NCBI GenBank assembly: GCA_963708575.1
Contig: CAVPTB010000003.1
Coordinates: 806,001 to 870,000 of the forward strand
Length of the DNA stretch: 64,000 nt
Reading direction: 5' to 3'
Source: DASVWZ01 sp963708575
GTDB lineage: Bacteria; Acidobacteriota; Terriglobia; Terriglobales; Acidobacteriaceae
The notes below the pieces were generated by a model. The model was not told the DNA's origin and searched no databases. It worked only from the letters and a program-made list of their open reading frames with translations. The position numbers and the translations under genes were made by a program. Numbering within the stretch: the first letter of the stretch is position 1; every line of letters starts with the position of its first letter. Of this stretch, positions 42,953 to 51,267 are shown one piece after another.

Positions 42953-44257
42953 TCAGCTGGAAAGGGAAAGGAATTGAGCGATATTGGCTTCGAGGGAGAC
43001 TGCATCTTTCGGTCCTTGCTGCAAGAACCCATTCAGGGCAGGTAGAGCCGCGAGTGCTTGATCGAGGGTTGCGTCACTGCCTTTCTGATAGGCGCCAATG
43101 CGAACCAGATCCTCGGACGCCGTGTAGGCGGCGAGGAGGCGCCGCAAAAGATGTGCCTTTTCCATGTGTTGGTCTGAACAGACCATGGGCATCAAACGGC
43201 TGATGCTGTCGAGAATCGATATAGGGGGATAATGGTTCTGCGCCGCCAGCCGCCGGTCCAGCATGATGTGGCCGTCGAGTAAGGAACGCGCGCCATCCAC
43301 CAACGGGTCCTGCTGATCATCTCCCTCCATCAGCACGGTGTAAAACGCCGTGATGCTCCCGCAGTCGAATTTCCCGGCTCGTTCGATCAGCCGTGCCATC
43401 AGGGTGAAGACCGACGGTGTATATCCCTTTGCAGTTGGAGGTTCCCCGGCCGCGAGCCCGACTTCGCGCTGAGCCATCGCCAGACGCGTGAGCGAATCGA
43501 CCACTAGAAGGACGTTTTTCCCTTGGGAACAGAAGTACTCGGCGATCGTCGTGGCGGACAAAGCTGCGCGAATGCGCAGAAGAGGCGATTGATCGGAGGT
43601 GGAAACAACAACTGTTGTGCGTTTTCTGCCCTCCGGCCCTAACGCCTCTTCCAGAAAATGCCGTACCTCGCGCCCTCGCTCGCCGACCAGCGCCAAAACT
43701 GTGAGGTCCGCTCCAGTATTGCGGGTCATCATTCCAATCAATGTGCTCTTTCCTACGCCGCTGCCTCCGAAGATGCCGACCCTTTGGCCGCGACCGCAGG
43801 TCAAGAACCCATCGACAGCCCGGATCCCGCATCCAATCGGTTCGTGGATCAGGCTTCGTTCCAGCGGCAAGGGAGCGGGTGCATCGAGCACTCGGTGAAG
43901 TCCACCACTGTAGTCGCCCAGGGAATCCAGCGGCTCGCCCACGCCGTCAATCACGCGCCCCAAGAGTTCGTCCCCCACCCTTAATGTGGGACGGGCTCCG
44001 CACGTTACCACCGCGTCTCCGAAGCGTATGCCAGTCGGCCGTTCCAAGGGCATGGACAGGACGGTGGTACCGCGAAAACCGACGATTTCCCCGGGAAAGA
44101 TCCGTCCGCTTGCATTGACAATCTCGCACCGTTCTCCGACCGAGCAGAACGGGCCGTTGGACTCGACCAATTGTCCAGTGACCTGAGTGACCCCTCCTCT
44201 CCAGCGCAAGGCCGAACAGGATTCCAGGTGCTCGAAATAGGCAGACAGCATTGTCAC
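42953..44257 (-). CDS. fliI: Flagellum-specific ATP synthase (export ATPase)
   Basis: FliI is the hexameric ATPase of the flagellar type III export apparatus. The 434-residue protein has the N-terminal barrel, the Walker A motif GGSGVGKST near residue 170, LALVGERGREV, VVDSLTRLAMAQREVGLAAGEPP with the Walker B Asp, and the C-terminal helical domain from HIMLDRRLAAQ. Length and order match F1-beta-like flagellar ATPases. Its start overlaps the fliH stop by four bases, consistent with translational coupling. It works with FliH and FliJ, encoded on each side. Confidence 0.93.
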   Translation of the reverse strand: MTMLSAYFEHLESCSALRWRGGVTQVTGQLVESNGPFCSVGERCEIVNASGRIFPGEIVGFRGTTVLSMPLERPTGIRFGDAVVTCGARPTLRVGDELLGRVIDGVGEPLDSLGDYSGGLHRVLDAPAPLPLERSLIHEPIGCGIRAVDGFLTCGRGQRVGIFGGSGVGKSTLIGMMTRNTGADLTVLALVGERGREVRHFLEEALGPEGRKRTTVVVSTSDQSPLLRIRAALSATTIAEYFCSQGKNVLLVVDSLTRLAMAQREVGLAAGEPPTAKGYTPSVFTLMARLIERAGKFDCGSITAFYTVLMEGDDQQDPLVDGARSLLDGHIMLDRRLAAQNHYPPISILDSISRLMPMVCSDQHMEKAHLLRRLLAAYTASEDLVRIGAYQKGSDATLDQALAALPALNGFLQQGPKDAVSLEANIAQFLSLSS

Positions 44258-44913
44258 CGGTCAACCCCCGGTTTTCGAGCCATCAGGTCGCTTAGTCCTT
44301 GCTCGATTTCCTTGAGTTGCACGTCAACCCCAACCTGCGTGGTTCCTAGTGAAGTTTGGAGAACGCAGCACTCTCTGGCAACGGTGTTGTCTTCCAGCAC
44401 CTCGGGTGCGTCCTGCGCTTCCATGTGATGGGCAAAGTAAGTACGAAATTCGGAGACCTGGCGTGGATTCACGCGAATGGTGGTCTTGGTACCGCGTTCG
44501 ATCTGGTCAAGAGCGACATGAACCATCCCGGCCAACACAAGCGGATCAACCTGCGATTCGCGGTGGAGGATTTTTCGGGCTATGCTCAGGGCAAGTTGGA
44601 CGATCTCGGTTTCGACCTGCTGATAGTAAGCAGCGCGTTCCCGCGCGAAATTCAATAGTGCATCGCGAATGTTTCCCCGCAACTGCGCCAGTTGCGCCTC
44701 ATATTCAGTTTTAGCCTGGGCTATCCCATCCTTGCGGCCTTGTTCCCGGATTGCCTCCTGATGCACTCGCTGGTCATCGCTCGAAATCGCTTCCTTCGAT
44801 AGTGCGGCCGTGGCGGATGGAGCATTCGATCCACCGCTGACTTCCGCATACGAAAACGGACGGACATCGGGATCGGTCTTCGCGACTCGTGCCGGGCTAG
44901 ACGACGTACTCAT
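44254..44913 (-). CDS. fliH: Flagellar assembly protein FliH
   Basis: FliH binds FliI and controls the export ATPase. It has a low-complexity N-terminus, then a helical stretch with repeated polar residues (AIREQGRKDGIAQAKTEYEAQLAQLRGNIRDALLNFA) and a C-terminal domain with IVQLALSIARKILHRE and TTIRVNPRQVSEF, typical of FliH/SctL. It is 219 residues long. It overlaps the fliG end by 17 bases and fliI by four. Sequence similarity in this family is always low, so the neighbourhood supports the call. Confidence 0.87.
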   Translation of the reverse strand: MSTSSSPARVAKTDPDVRPFSYAEVSGGSNAPSATAALSKEAISSDDQRVHQEAIREQGRKDGIAQAKTEYEAQLAQLRGNIRDALLNFARERAAYYQQVETEIVQLALSIARKILHRESQVDPLVLAGMVHVALDQIERGTKTTIRVNPRQVSEFRTYFAHHMEAQDAPEVLEDNTVARECCVLQTSLGTTQVGVDVQLKEIEQGLSDLMARKPGVDR

Positions 44914-45913
44914 CCTCGTCTCCTCCCAAGCTGATCTTGCCCTCCGCCTCGAGCTTGCGAGCTACTGCGACGGCCTCCTGCTGTGCTTGCGAGACATCGC
45001 GGGCCCGCACTGGTCCCATGACCTCCATGTCTTCTTTCAACATCTCCACCGCGCGGGATGACATGGATTTAAAGATGTAATTTTTCAGCTCATCGTTCGC
45101 TCCCCGCAGCGCCAACGCCAGAGTCTTTTTGTCGAGTTGCCCAAGCCACTCGCGTATGCCGGCCTCGGGCACCCCCAGAAGATCCTGGAAGGTGAACATC
45201 AGATTGCGAATGCTCAGGGCCACCTTCGGATCGTCTTTCTCGATAGATTCCAGAATCACTTTGGCTTGATTAGGGTCCATGCGGTTTAAAAGGTCGGCCA
45301 CTCCCTGGAATCCGGCGTAAGCCCTTCGATGCTGCTCTCCCAGGGCCTCGAGGCGTTTGTGCAGGGCCATGGAAACCTTCTGCGCAATTTCGGGAGAAAA
45401 CATCCGCAGCTGCGCCATCCGTTTGATCGATTCCGCTCGAAGCGTCTCAGGTAACCGCATCAACAATTCACAGGCTGGCTTTGCGTCAAGATGCGCCAGG
45501 ATGAGCGCGATAGTTTGCGGATGCTCGGGCTCGAGGAACTTGGCCAGCTGCTGGGGGTCCGATTTCTGCAATGAATCAAGCTTGCTGGCGCTCATTTCCG
45601 CAGCATGGGAAACCTGCCGCAACAACTGGCGCGCGCCGTCATCGCCGAAGGCCTTGACGAGCAGTTTGTTTGCGTATTCCGTGCCGCCTTGCGCCAGGTA
45701 ATCCTGGGTAAGCGCCATCCGGTGGTATTCCTCGAGAACGGAAACTGCGGTTGCGGGATCGACGTACTCCAACTCCGCAATCGCTTGCGTGAGTTGTTGC
45801 AAATCATGTTCGGCCAGATGCCTGTAAATCTGACTTGCGGTTTCCTCGCCCAGGAGCACGAGTAGTACCGCCGCTTTGACTGTGCCGTCCATACGCTGGG
45901 CCGCGGCGGTCAT
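44897..45913 (-). CDS. fliG: Flagellar motor switch protein FliG
   Basis: FliG is the rotor protein that converts ion flow into torque and sits on the MS ring. The 338-residue protein has the N-terminal MS-ring-binding domain (KAAVLLVLLGEETASQIYRHLAEHD), the middle EHPQTIALILAHLDAKPACELLMRLPE segment (EHPQ motif), and the C-terminal torque helix region (FTFQDLLGVPEAGIREWLGQLDKKTLALALRGANDELKNYIFKSMSSRAVEML) carrying the conserved charged residues. The start overlaps the fliF stop by four bases (ATGA). Confidence 0.94.
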   Translation of the reverse strand: MTAAAQRMDGTVKAAVLLVLLGEETASQIYRHLAEHDLQQLTQAIAELEYVDPATAVSVLEEYHRMALTQDYLAQGGTEYANKLLVKAFGDDGARQLLRQVSHAAEMSASKLDSLQKSDPQQLAKFLEPEHPQTIALILAHLDAKPACELLMRLPETLRAESIKRMAQLRMFSPEIAQKVSMALHKRLEALGEQHRRAYAGFQGVADLLNRMDPNQAKVILESIEKDDPKVALSIRNLMFTFQDLLGVPEAGIREWLGQLDKKTLALALRGANDELKNYIFKSMSSRAVEMLKEDMEVMGPVRARDVSQAQQEAVAVARKLEAEGKISLGGDEDEYVV

Positions 45914-47511
45914 GGTTTTGCTGCCTCGCGAATCCAGCCTTGGACCAGCCGGCTCGCTGCCTCGGGTTCTGTTCTCACCTTATCCGCCAGTTGCTTTTTC
46001 AAAACGGCGGCCCGTCGCGCCTGGTCAGTCCCCGGGGGCAGTTCAATTTCTACCGCCGCGGTTACCGCCGGGGTGGGTGTAGCGCGCGTAATATGGACGG
46101 GTAATTCGCGAAAAGCCGTAATCAACTGTGTCTTAACTGGACGGAAGATCAGGAAATACACAACCAAAAAGAGCGCAAGAATGCCGGCGTAGCGCAATAG
46201 CCCCGACCACTGCATGAGAAGCGACCGAGTTCTTTCCAGCCGGCTCGGCGCAGTGATTTTTTCGGGAGGTGCCTCCTGAAATGAGAGATTCTGCACCGAG
46301 ATAAGGTCGCCGCGTTGAGTATCCAGACCTATGGCCGCCCCCGCCAATACCTCGATCTGTTTCAGTTCCTCCGGGGTGCGTTTACGCCTGCCAGGTTTTC
46401 CATCGGCCGCAGCTGGACCGTCCATGGCATCGTCCACCAACAATGCCGCGCTGATTCTCTTGATATCGCCCGCCGGCCGCATGGTGTGGCGGATGCTTTT
46501 GCTGACCGCAAATGTCGCACTTTCTGAGCGGGAAGACTGGGAATCATTGGCGGTCGCAGTGACTTTCCCTCCTGTCGCTCCAGGCAAATTGCTGGCCGTG
46601 CCAGGGACCCCGGCCGGTAAGCCACCCCCCATAGTCTCTTCAGATTTTTGCTGGCTGAGTGTGGCTGTTTTGTTGGGGTCGTAAATTTCATCGGTATTCT
46701 CGCTCGTGCTAGCGTCATAGTCGACGTGAACACTGGCGCGAACGTGCTCTGCTCCGACGACCGGTTCCAGAGTGCGTACCAGTGTCTTCTCGAGATTCTG
46801 CTCGATATCGGAACTTGCCCGCTGTCCATTCTTGCCCCGGTAGCCGCGTAAGGGAAGATTGCTGTCCGCATCCACGACCGTAACGTTCTCGGGGCTCAGT
46901 CCATCTACGGCGCTTGCCACCAGCGCCGGAATAGCCGCCTGCTCCTGCTCCGAAAGGCCGCCTCCGTGCGTTTTCAAAATCACGGCTGCTTTGGCAGCGC
47001 GTTCTTCTTCCGTGAAGAGCGATTCCCGTGGCAGCACCAGATGCACGCGAACCGCCTCCACTTCGCTCAGAGTCTGCAGAGTGCGCTCCAGTTCTCCTTC
47101 CAGCGCCCGCTGATAATTCACCTTCTCGGTAAAGTCTGATCCAGTCCAATTCGGTGTATCGAACAATTCAAAACCCAAACGCGCATTGCGTGGTAGTCCT
47201 TGAGAAGCGGTCTCGAGGCGAGCAGCGTCGACTTGCTCGGCAGCTACCATCAACGTGGCTCCGTCGGGAGAGAGCTCATAGTAGATATTTTTCGCCGCCA
47301 GACGGCTGCCGAGCGCTTGTGCGTCCGCTGGCTTGAGACCGGAGTAGAGTGTCGTCAGTTTGGGTTTCCCCAACAGCCCAACAAACAGCCACAACGTTAA
47401 CCCGACAAGCGCAGCCCCTCCAAAAAGGTACAGACGGTGCTTTGGACTCAGCCCGCGCAAAAGCTGCAGGGCCTGATTCAATGCATCGTCGAGTGATTTC
47501 GGAGTTTCCAC
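45910..47511 (-). CDS. fliF: Flagellar MS-ring protein FliF
   Basis: FliF forms the MS ring in the inner membrane, the base of the flagellum. There is an N-terminal membrane segment near residues 26-46, ring-building YscJ-like domains (LYSGLKPADAQALGSRLAAKNIYYELSPDG, LELPRNARLGFELFD-like region, VRVHLVLPRESLF), a variable periplasmic loop, a second membrane segment near residues 430-450 (YAGILALFLVVYFLIF) and a short cytoplasmic tail that should bind FliG. The length of 533 residues is normal. It lies 21 bases after fliE. Confidence 0.93.
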   Translation of the reverse strand: METPKSLDDALNQALQLLRGLSPKHRLYLFGGAALVGLTLWLFVGLLGKPKLTTLYSGLKPADAQALGSRLAAKNIYYELSPDGATLMVAAEQVDAARLETASQGLPRNARLGFELFDTPNWTGSDFTEKVNYQRALEGELERTLQTLSEVEAVRVHLVLPRESLFTEEERAAKAAVILKTHGGGLSEQEQAAIPALVASAVDGLSPENVTVVDADSNLPLRGYRGKNGQRASSDIEQNLEKTLVRTLEPVVGAEHVRASVHVDYDASTSENTDEIYDPNKTATLSQQKSEETMGGGLPAGVPGTASNLPGATGGKVTATANDSQSSRSESATFAVSKSIRHTMRPAGDIKRISAALLVDDAMDGPAAADGKPGRRKRTPEELKQIEVLAGAAIGLDTQRGDLISVQNLSFQEAPPEKITAPSRLERTRSLLMQWSGLLRYAGILALFLVVYFLIFRPVKTQLITAFRELPVHITRATPTPAVTAAVEIELPPGTDQARRAAVLKKQLADKVRTEPEAASRLVQGWIREAAKP

Positions 47512-47532
47512 TTAGTTTTCCGGCTGCCTTTA

Positions 47533-47835
47533 TCAGAACTGCATGCGAGAAATCTCCTGGTACGCGGAGACAATCTTGTTTCGCACCTGCATCATGAGTT
47601 GAAAAGACAGGTCCGCCTTCTCCACCGCGATCATCGCGCTGTGGACATCCATCCCATTGCCGTTGAGCACGGCGGACACTTTATTGTCAGCCGCTCCCTG
47701 GAGTTGTTCCACTTGATCCATCGCCCCGCGCAGCGTTTCCGTGAAACCCCACTCTCTTGGGGCTACTTTGGTCGGAGCGACGCTGGTTTCGCTGGGCAGA
47801 ATGCGCAGGCTGGAAATCGGATTTATCATGTTCAT
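47533..47835 (-). CDS. fliE: Flagellar hook-basal body protein FliE
   Basis: FliE is a small rod-base protein joining the MS ring to the rod. The 100-residue product has a variable N-terminus (MNMINPISSLRIL) and the conserved C-terminal half (DNKVSAVLNGNGMDVHSAMIAVEKADLSFQLMMQVRNKIVSAYQEISRMQF), which ends with the family's characteristic Q-E-I-x-R-M-Q/P-F. Position between flgC and fliF is standard. Confidence 0.92.
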   Translation of the reverse strand: MNMINPISSLRILPSETSVAPTKVAPREWGFTETLRGAMDQVEQLQGAADNKVSAVLNGNGMDVHSAMIAVEKADLSFQLMMQVRNKIVSAYQEISRMQF

Positions 47836-47845
47836 TACTCCCCGT

Positions 47846-48280
47846 TTACCTCAGAAGGTCCAGAGACTGCGAGATCATGCTTTTCGTAGCCTGTACCGCC
47901 GAGGCATTGAGTTCGTAAGCCCGGACCGCTTCGAGGAGGTCAGTGGTTTCTTCGACCGGATCGATAGCGGGATACGCCACAAAACCTTGAGCGTCGGCAT
48001 CGGGATGTCCAGGCTGGTAACGTCGCACCGGAGGACGGTCGTCCGCCACCACCTGGTCAACTCGCACTCCAGCGTTTGAGGCACTCCTGAAGTCTGCTAG
48101 CTGCATGCCAAACTGCCGAATCCGCTGCGCGCGAAACACCACCAGTTGGCGCTGGTAGGGCCCGCCTTGCGGAGTTCGTGTGGTCTCGGCGTTGGCCATG
48201 TTGCTGGTTACCACCTCTGCCCGTTGACGTTCCGCGGTCAGAGCCGAGGCGCTTAAATCCAGCATCCCGAATAGATTCAT
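47846..48280 (-). CDS. flgC: Flagellar basal-body rod protein FlgC
   Basis: FlgC is a proximal rod subunit. The start is the ATG at 48278-48280 (MNLFGMLDLSASALTAERQR), with GGGAG six bases upstream; the open frame continues upstream only as an artefact. Family features are the N-terminal SALTAERQRAEVVTSNMANAETTRT and the C-terminal TDLLEAVRAYELNASAVQATKSMI helix that packs in the rod. Length is 144 residues. It overlaps the flgB stop by four bases. Confidence 0.92.
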   Translation of the reverse strand: MNLFGMLDLSASALTAERQRAEVVTSNMANAETTRTPQGGPYQRQLVVFRAQRIRQFGMQLADFRSASNAGVRVDQVVADDRPPVRRYQPGHPDADAQGFVAYPAIDPVEETTDLLEAVRAYELNASAVQATKSMISQSLDLLR

Positions 48281-48633
48281 TGCGAACTCCCTTCGTGAAT
48301 TGCGCTCGATAACATCTTGAATCGGTCGCGAAGCAACTGCACGCAAGTGTTGAAGCGCAACTGTGTATCCGCCAGCAATAAGCCTTCCCGTTCCAGATTG
48401 ACGTTATTTCCGTCCGGACGCTCAATCAGGCCCTGGACCGGGCGTGCGATCGGAGTAAACGAAGTCTCCTGAAATTCTCCGTTGGCGCGCTGCAATTCTT
48501 GCTGAAAATCGATGTCGCGGGTGCGGTATCCCGGGGTATCGATATTTGCCATGTTGGAGAGAATCAGTCCGCCCCGAAAGACGCTCACATCGAGGAAGCG
48601 GGCTAGTGAATCGATCGCCGCATCATTCAGCAT
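48277..48633 (-). CDS. flgB: Flagellar basal-body rod protein FlgB
   Basis: FlgB is the other proximal rod subunit; the 118-residue length is normal. The N-terminal part has ARFLDVSVFRGGLILSNMANIDTPGYRTRDIDFQ, with the N-x-A-N-x-x-T-P-G-Y rod-protein signature, and the C-terminal part has NLEREGLLLADTQLRFNTCVQLLRDRFKMLSSAI. It overlaps the end of the upstream sigma-54 regulator by 11 bases, so regulator and rod genes are transcribed together. Confidence 0.92.
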   Translation of the reverse strand: MLNDAAIDSLARFLDVSVFRGGLILSNMANIDTPGYRTRDIDFQQELQRANGEFQETSFTPIARPVQGLIERPDGNNVNLEREGLLLADTQLRFNTCVQLLRDRFKMLSSAIHEGSSQ

Positions 48634-50002
48634 TAGCGTAACTCCTTTTAGAAGGCAACCCGTAATCGCGGATCTTGTTACGAACCGTGCGCAAGCTGAT
48701 TCCCAGCATCTCGGCTGCCCGCGAACGATTGCCGCCGGTTGCGTTAAGAGTCAATTCAAGGAGACGCTTCTCTGCTGACTCAAGAGAGATCCCTGGCCGG
48801 AGGTTTTCCGCGGGCATGGACAACGCCGGGTCCCCACTGCGCAGTTCAGAAGGCTCAAGAATCTCCAGTCCTATTTCTTCCGGGCACAAAGCAACCGCCC
48901 GGCGCATGAGGTTAGCCAGTTGCCGGACATTCCCCGGCCACGGGTACTGCTCCAGACGTGCGATGAAGTCAGGGCGCATTCGCGGGGCGATTCGTCCGAC
49001 GGAGTAAACTCGAGCAAAGTGTTTTGCCAGCGGCACAATATCCTCCCTCCGGTCCCGGAGAGTCGGAAGCCCGAGCGGAATGACATTCAGCCGATAGTAG
49101 AGATCAGCTCGGAACGAACCTTCGTGCACCATCCGCTCCAGCGACCGATTGGTTGTGGCAATAACCCGAATATCAACCTTCACCGGGTGGTTATCGCCTA
49201 AGCGGTCGAACTCGCGCTCTTGCAGCACGCGTAACAATTTCGGCTGTAGCGCCAATGGCATTTCGCCGACTTCATCGAGCAGCAGGGTGCCCTCATGGGC
49301 TAGTTCGAATTTCCCCACCTTCAGGTTCGAAGCTCCGGTGAAGGCTCCCTTTGCGTAGCCAAAGAGCTCGCTTTCCAGCAGGTTGTCCGGGAACGCCGCG
49401 CAATTGACAGCCACCAAAGGCCGGCTGTGGCGAAGGCTGAGCCGGTGAATCATTTTTGCCAGAAGCTCTTTTCCGGTCCCGCTCTCAGCTTGAATCAGAA
49501 CATCTGCATCGCTCATTGCTACTTGGCGCGCTCGCTGAATTGCCTGTTGCAATGCTCGGGAATTCCCAATCATCTCTGCCGTAGCCGGAGGAGCTGCATG
49601 GCTGCGTGTCATGATCTGACGAGCCGTCCGTTCAAGTTGCTCGAAGGAGACAGGCTTGACCAGATAGTCGCAGGCGCCGTTTTTCATCGCTGCAACAGCT
49701 CCGGGAACGCTTCCGTATGCAGTCAGGAGGATTACCGCCGCGTCCGGGCTGCAAGCCCGGACCTGACGCATTACAAAAAATCCATCCCCATCCGGCATGC
49801 GAATATCCGTAACAACTAGGGCAGGACGAGTCTGGCGGAACTTGGCGACCGCCTCTGTGGTTCCCGACGCCGTTTCCACCTGCCAGCCATGTCGCAGAAA
49901 GCTGGACTCGAGTGCAGTCCGCATACTTGCCTCGTCGTCAACGATCAGCACTGCATTTGCAGTGAGCGTTCCAGGTTCGGGAAGCAAGCTACCGGCATTC
50001 AT
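48623..50002 (-). CDS. NtrC-family sigma-54 response regulator, probable flagellar activator (FlrC/FleR-like)
   Basis: Residues about 16-130 form a receiver with the acidic pair in VDDEASM, the phosphorylated Asp in VVTDIRMPDGDG, and the T and K of LLTAYGS and YLVKP. The AAA domain has GESGTGKELLAKMI-type Walker A (here ESGTGKE), the sigma-54 contact loop GAFTGA, and LLLDEVGEMP for Walker B. The C-terminus has a Fis-type helix-turn-helix (LNATGGNRSRAAEMLGISLRTVRNKI). Length is 459 residues. The kinase gene overlaps its start by four bases, and flgB overlaps its end, so it is the cognate regulator for the flagellar operon. That assignment is inferred from context. Confidence 0.88.
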   Translation of the reverse strand: MNAGSLLPEPGTLTANAVLIVDDEASMRTALESSFLRHGWQVETASGTTEAVAKFRQTRPALVVTDIRMPDGDGFFVMRQVRACSPDAAVILLTAYGSVPGAVAAMKNGACDYLVKPVSFEQLERTARQIMTRSHAAPPATAEMIGNSRALQQAIQRARQVAMSDADVLIQAESGTGKELLAKMIHRLSLRHSRPLVAVNCAAFPDNLLESELFGYAKGAFTGASNLKVGKFELAHEGTLLLDEVGEMPLALQPKLLRVLQEREFDRLGDNHPVKVDIRVIATTNRSLERMVHEGSFRADLYYRLNVIPLGLPTLRDRREDIVPLAKHFARVYSVGRIAPRMRPDFIARLEQYPWPGNVRQLANLMRRAVALCPEEIGLEILEPSELRSGDPALSMPAENLRPGISLESAEKRLLELTLNATGGNRSRAAEMLGISLRTVRNKIRDYGLPSKRSYANAE

Positions 50003-51255
50003 TCGGCAATCCTCGCTGCGGGAAAATCCAATTGAAAAGACGCTCCGGTGTTTTGCGGCAATGCGACGATTGAGCCACCGTGTTGTTCAACGATAGTTCT
50101 GCAAACGGCGAGCCCAAGTCCCGGACTTCCAGAACAAGTCGTATATCCCGCTTCAAAAATCCGTTCTAGATCTTCTTCGGGAATTCCCGGGCCGGTGTCC
50201 TCAATTCGAATCCGGGCGGCCGATTGCTCCGTGCCACAGGCAGCTTGGCCGGAGATCGTCACTACACCGCCCGGGGGCGTGAAATGGAATGCGTTGAGTC
50301 CTATATTCATCACCACCTGCGCCAGGCGGTGCCGGTCCGCCATCAGGACAGTCTGGCCGAGCGTGTGCGAAATCTTCAGAGTGATCTTCTTCGCTTCAGC
50401 TTGCGGCGCGAGAAATGCCCCGACCGAATCCAAGAGGTCGCCTAAGTTGACTTGCATCATTTCGGGGTGGGGCTGGCTGTGGAAATGCAAAACATTGTTG
50501 ACGGTAGCCGCCAGCGTTCGCAAACCGGCCTGCACTTGCCGGACCCAGCTATGTTCTTCCTCTCCCAATTGCGAGGCGGCCAGCAATCCGGCAAATAGCT
50601 CCAGACTGCCCAGAGGATTGCGAATTTCGTGGGCCAGTGTCGTCGACATATCTGCCAATGCCTGCCGGCGACGTACGACTTCCTGCTGTTGCTCCAGTTT
50701 CTTGATTTCGCTTATGTCCTGCACAATAAAAATGGAACTCCTGTGCTGGCCATTTAGCAGGCCCGCGCAGCGCACCGCAGTCCATCGCCTGACTCCGTTG
50801 CCGAGAACCTCTAGTTCGCTGCCTCCCTCCGGGACCGACTCGAAAACCGACAAGAGTTGCTGCGGCATGTCGAGATCCCGCTCCAGCCCCAGCAGCAGTT
50901 CTGCTTCTTTATTCGCGAGCGAAATTCTTCCGTCGTCTTCGACTACGACCACACCGCAGGGTAACGATTCCAGGATCCGATCAAGTCTTTTTCTCATTCT
51001 CTGATTTTCAGTCAGGCTTTCTTCCAGGCTGTGATTGGAATCTGCCAGTTCTCGTCTTAAGCGCGCGACTTCGAGTTGCAACTCGAGATAAGAGCGTTCC
51101 AGAGACGCGGCCGCATGCGTGAAAGAGGAGAAAGCCTCGGTCAGAAGAGATTGATCACTGGCTCGAATCGCTGGCTCGATCGTCGCCGGAATTGTTGCGG
51201 TTACCATAGGCAAAACTTGCTCATGCAATGTGGCTGCCAGCCATCCGTTCCGCAA
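49999..51255 (-). CDS. Soluble PAS-containing histidine kinase, probable flagellar sensor (FlrB/FleS-like)
   Basis: There is no membrane segment. A coiled-coil N-terminus (SFTHAAASLERSYLELQLEVARLRREL) is followed by a PAS domain (ILESLPCGVVVVEDDGRISLANKEAELLLG), a dimerisation/His domain with LAHEIRNPLGSLELF (the phosphorylated His), and a HATPase domain with VMNIGLNAFHF (N box), IEDTGPGIPEEDL (G1) and SPGLGLAVCRTIVEQHGG (G2). Length is 418. It starts at a TTG 12 bases after the FleQ-like gene; a later ATG is possible. Its stop overlaps the start of the NtrC-type regulator, its likely partner. Soluble kinases of this kind sense assembly of the flagellar switch in other bacteria. Confidence 0.86.
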   Translation of the reverse strand: MRNGWLAATLHEQVLPMVTATIPATIEPAIRASDQSLLTEAFSSFTHAAASLERSYLELQLEVARLRRELADSNHSLEESLTENQRMRKRLDRILESLPCGVVVVEDDGRISLANKEAELLLGLERDLDMPQQLLSVFESVPEGGSELEVLGNGVRRWTAVRCAGLLNGQHRSSIFIVQDISEIKKLEQQQEVVRRRQALADMSTTLAHEIRNPLGSLELFAGLLAASQLGEEEHSWVRQVQAGLRTLAATVNNVLHFHSQPHPEMMQVNLGDLLDSVGAFLAPQAEAKKITLKISHTLGQTVLMADRHRLAQVVMNIGLNAFHFTPPGGVVTISGQAACGTEQSAARIRIEDTGPGIPEEDLERIFEAGYTTCSGSPGLGLAVCRTIVEQHGGSIVALPQNTGASFQLDFPAARIAE

Positions 51256-51267
51256 TTAAGATTTCTC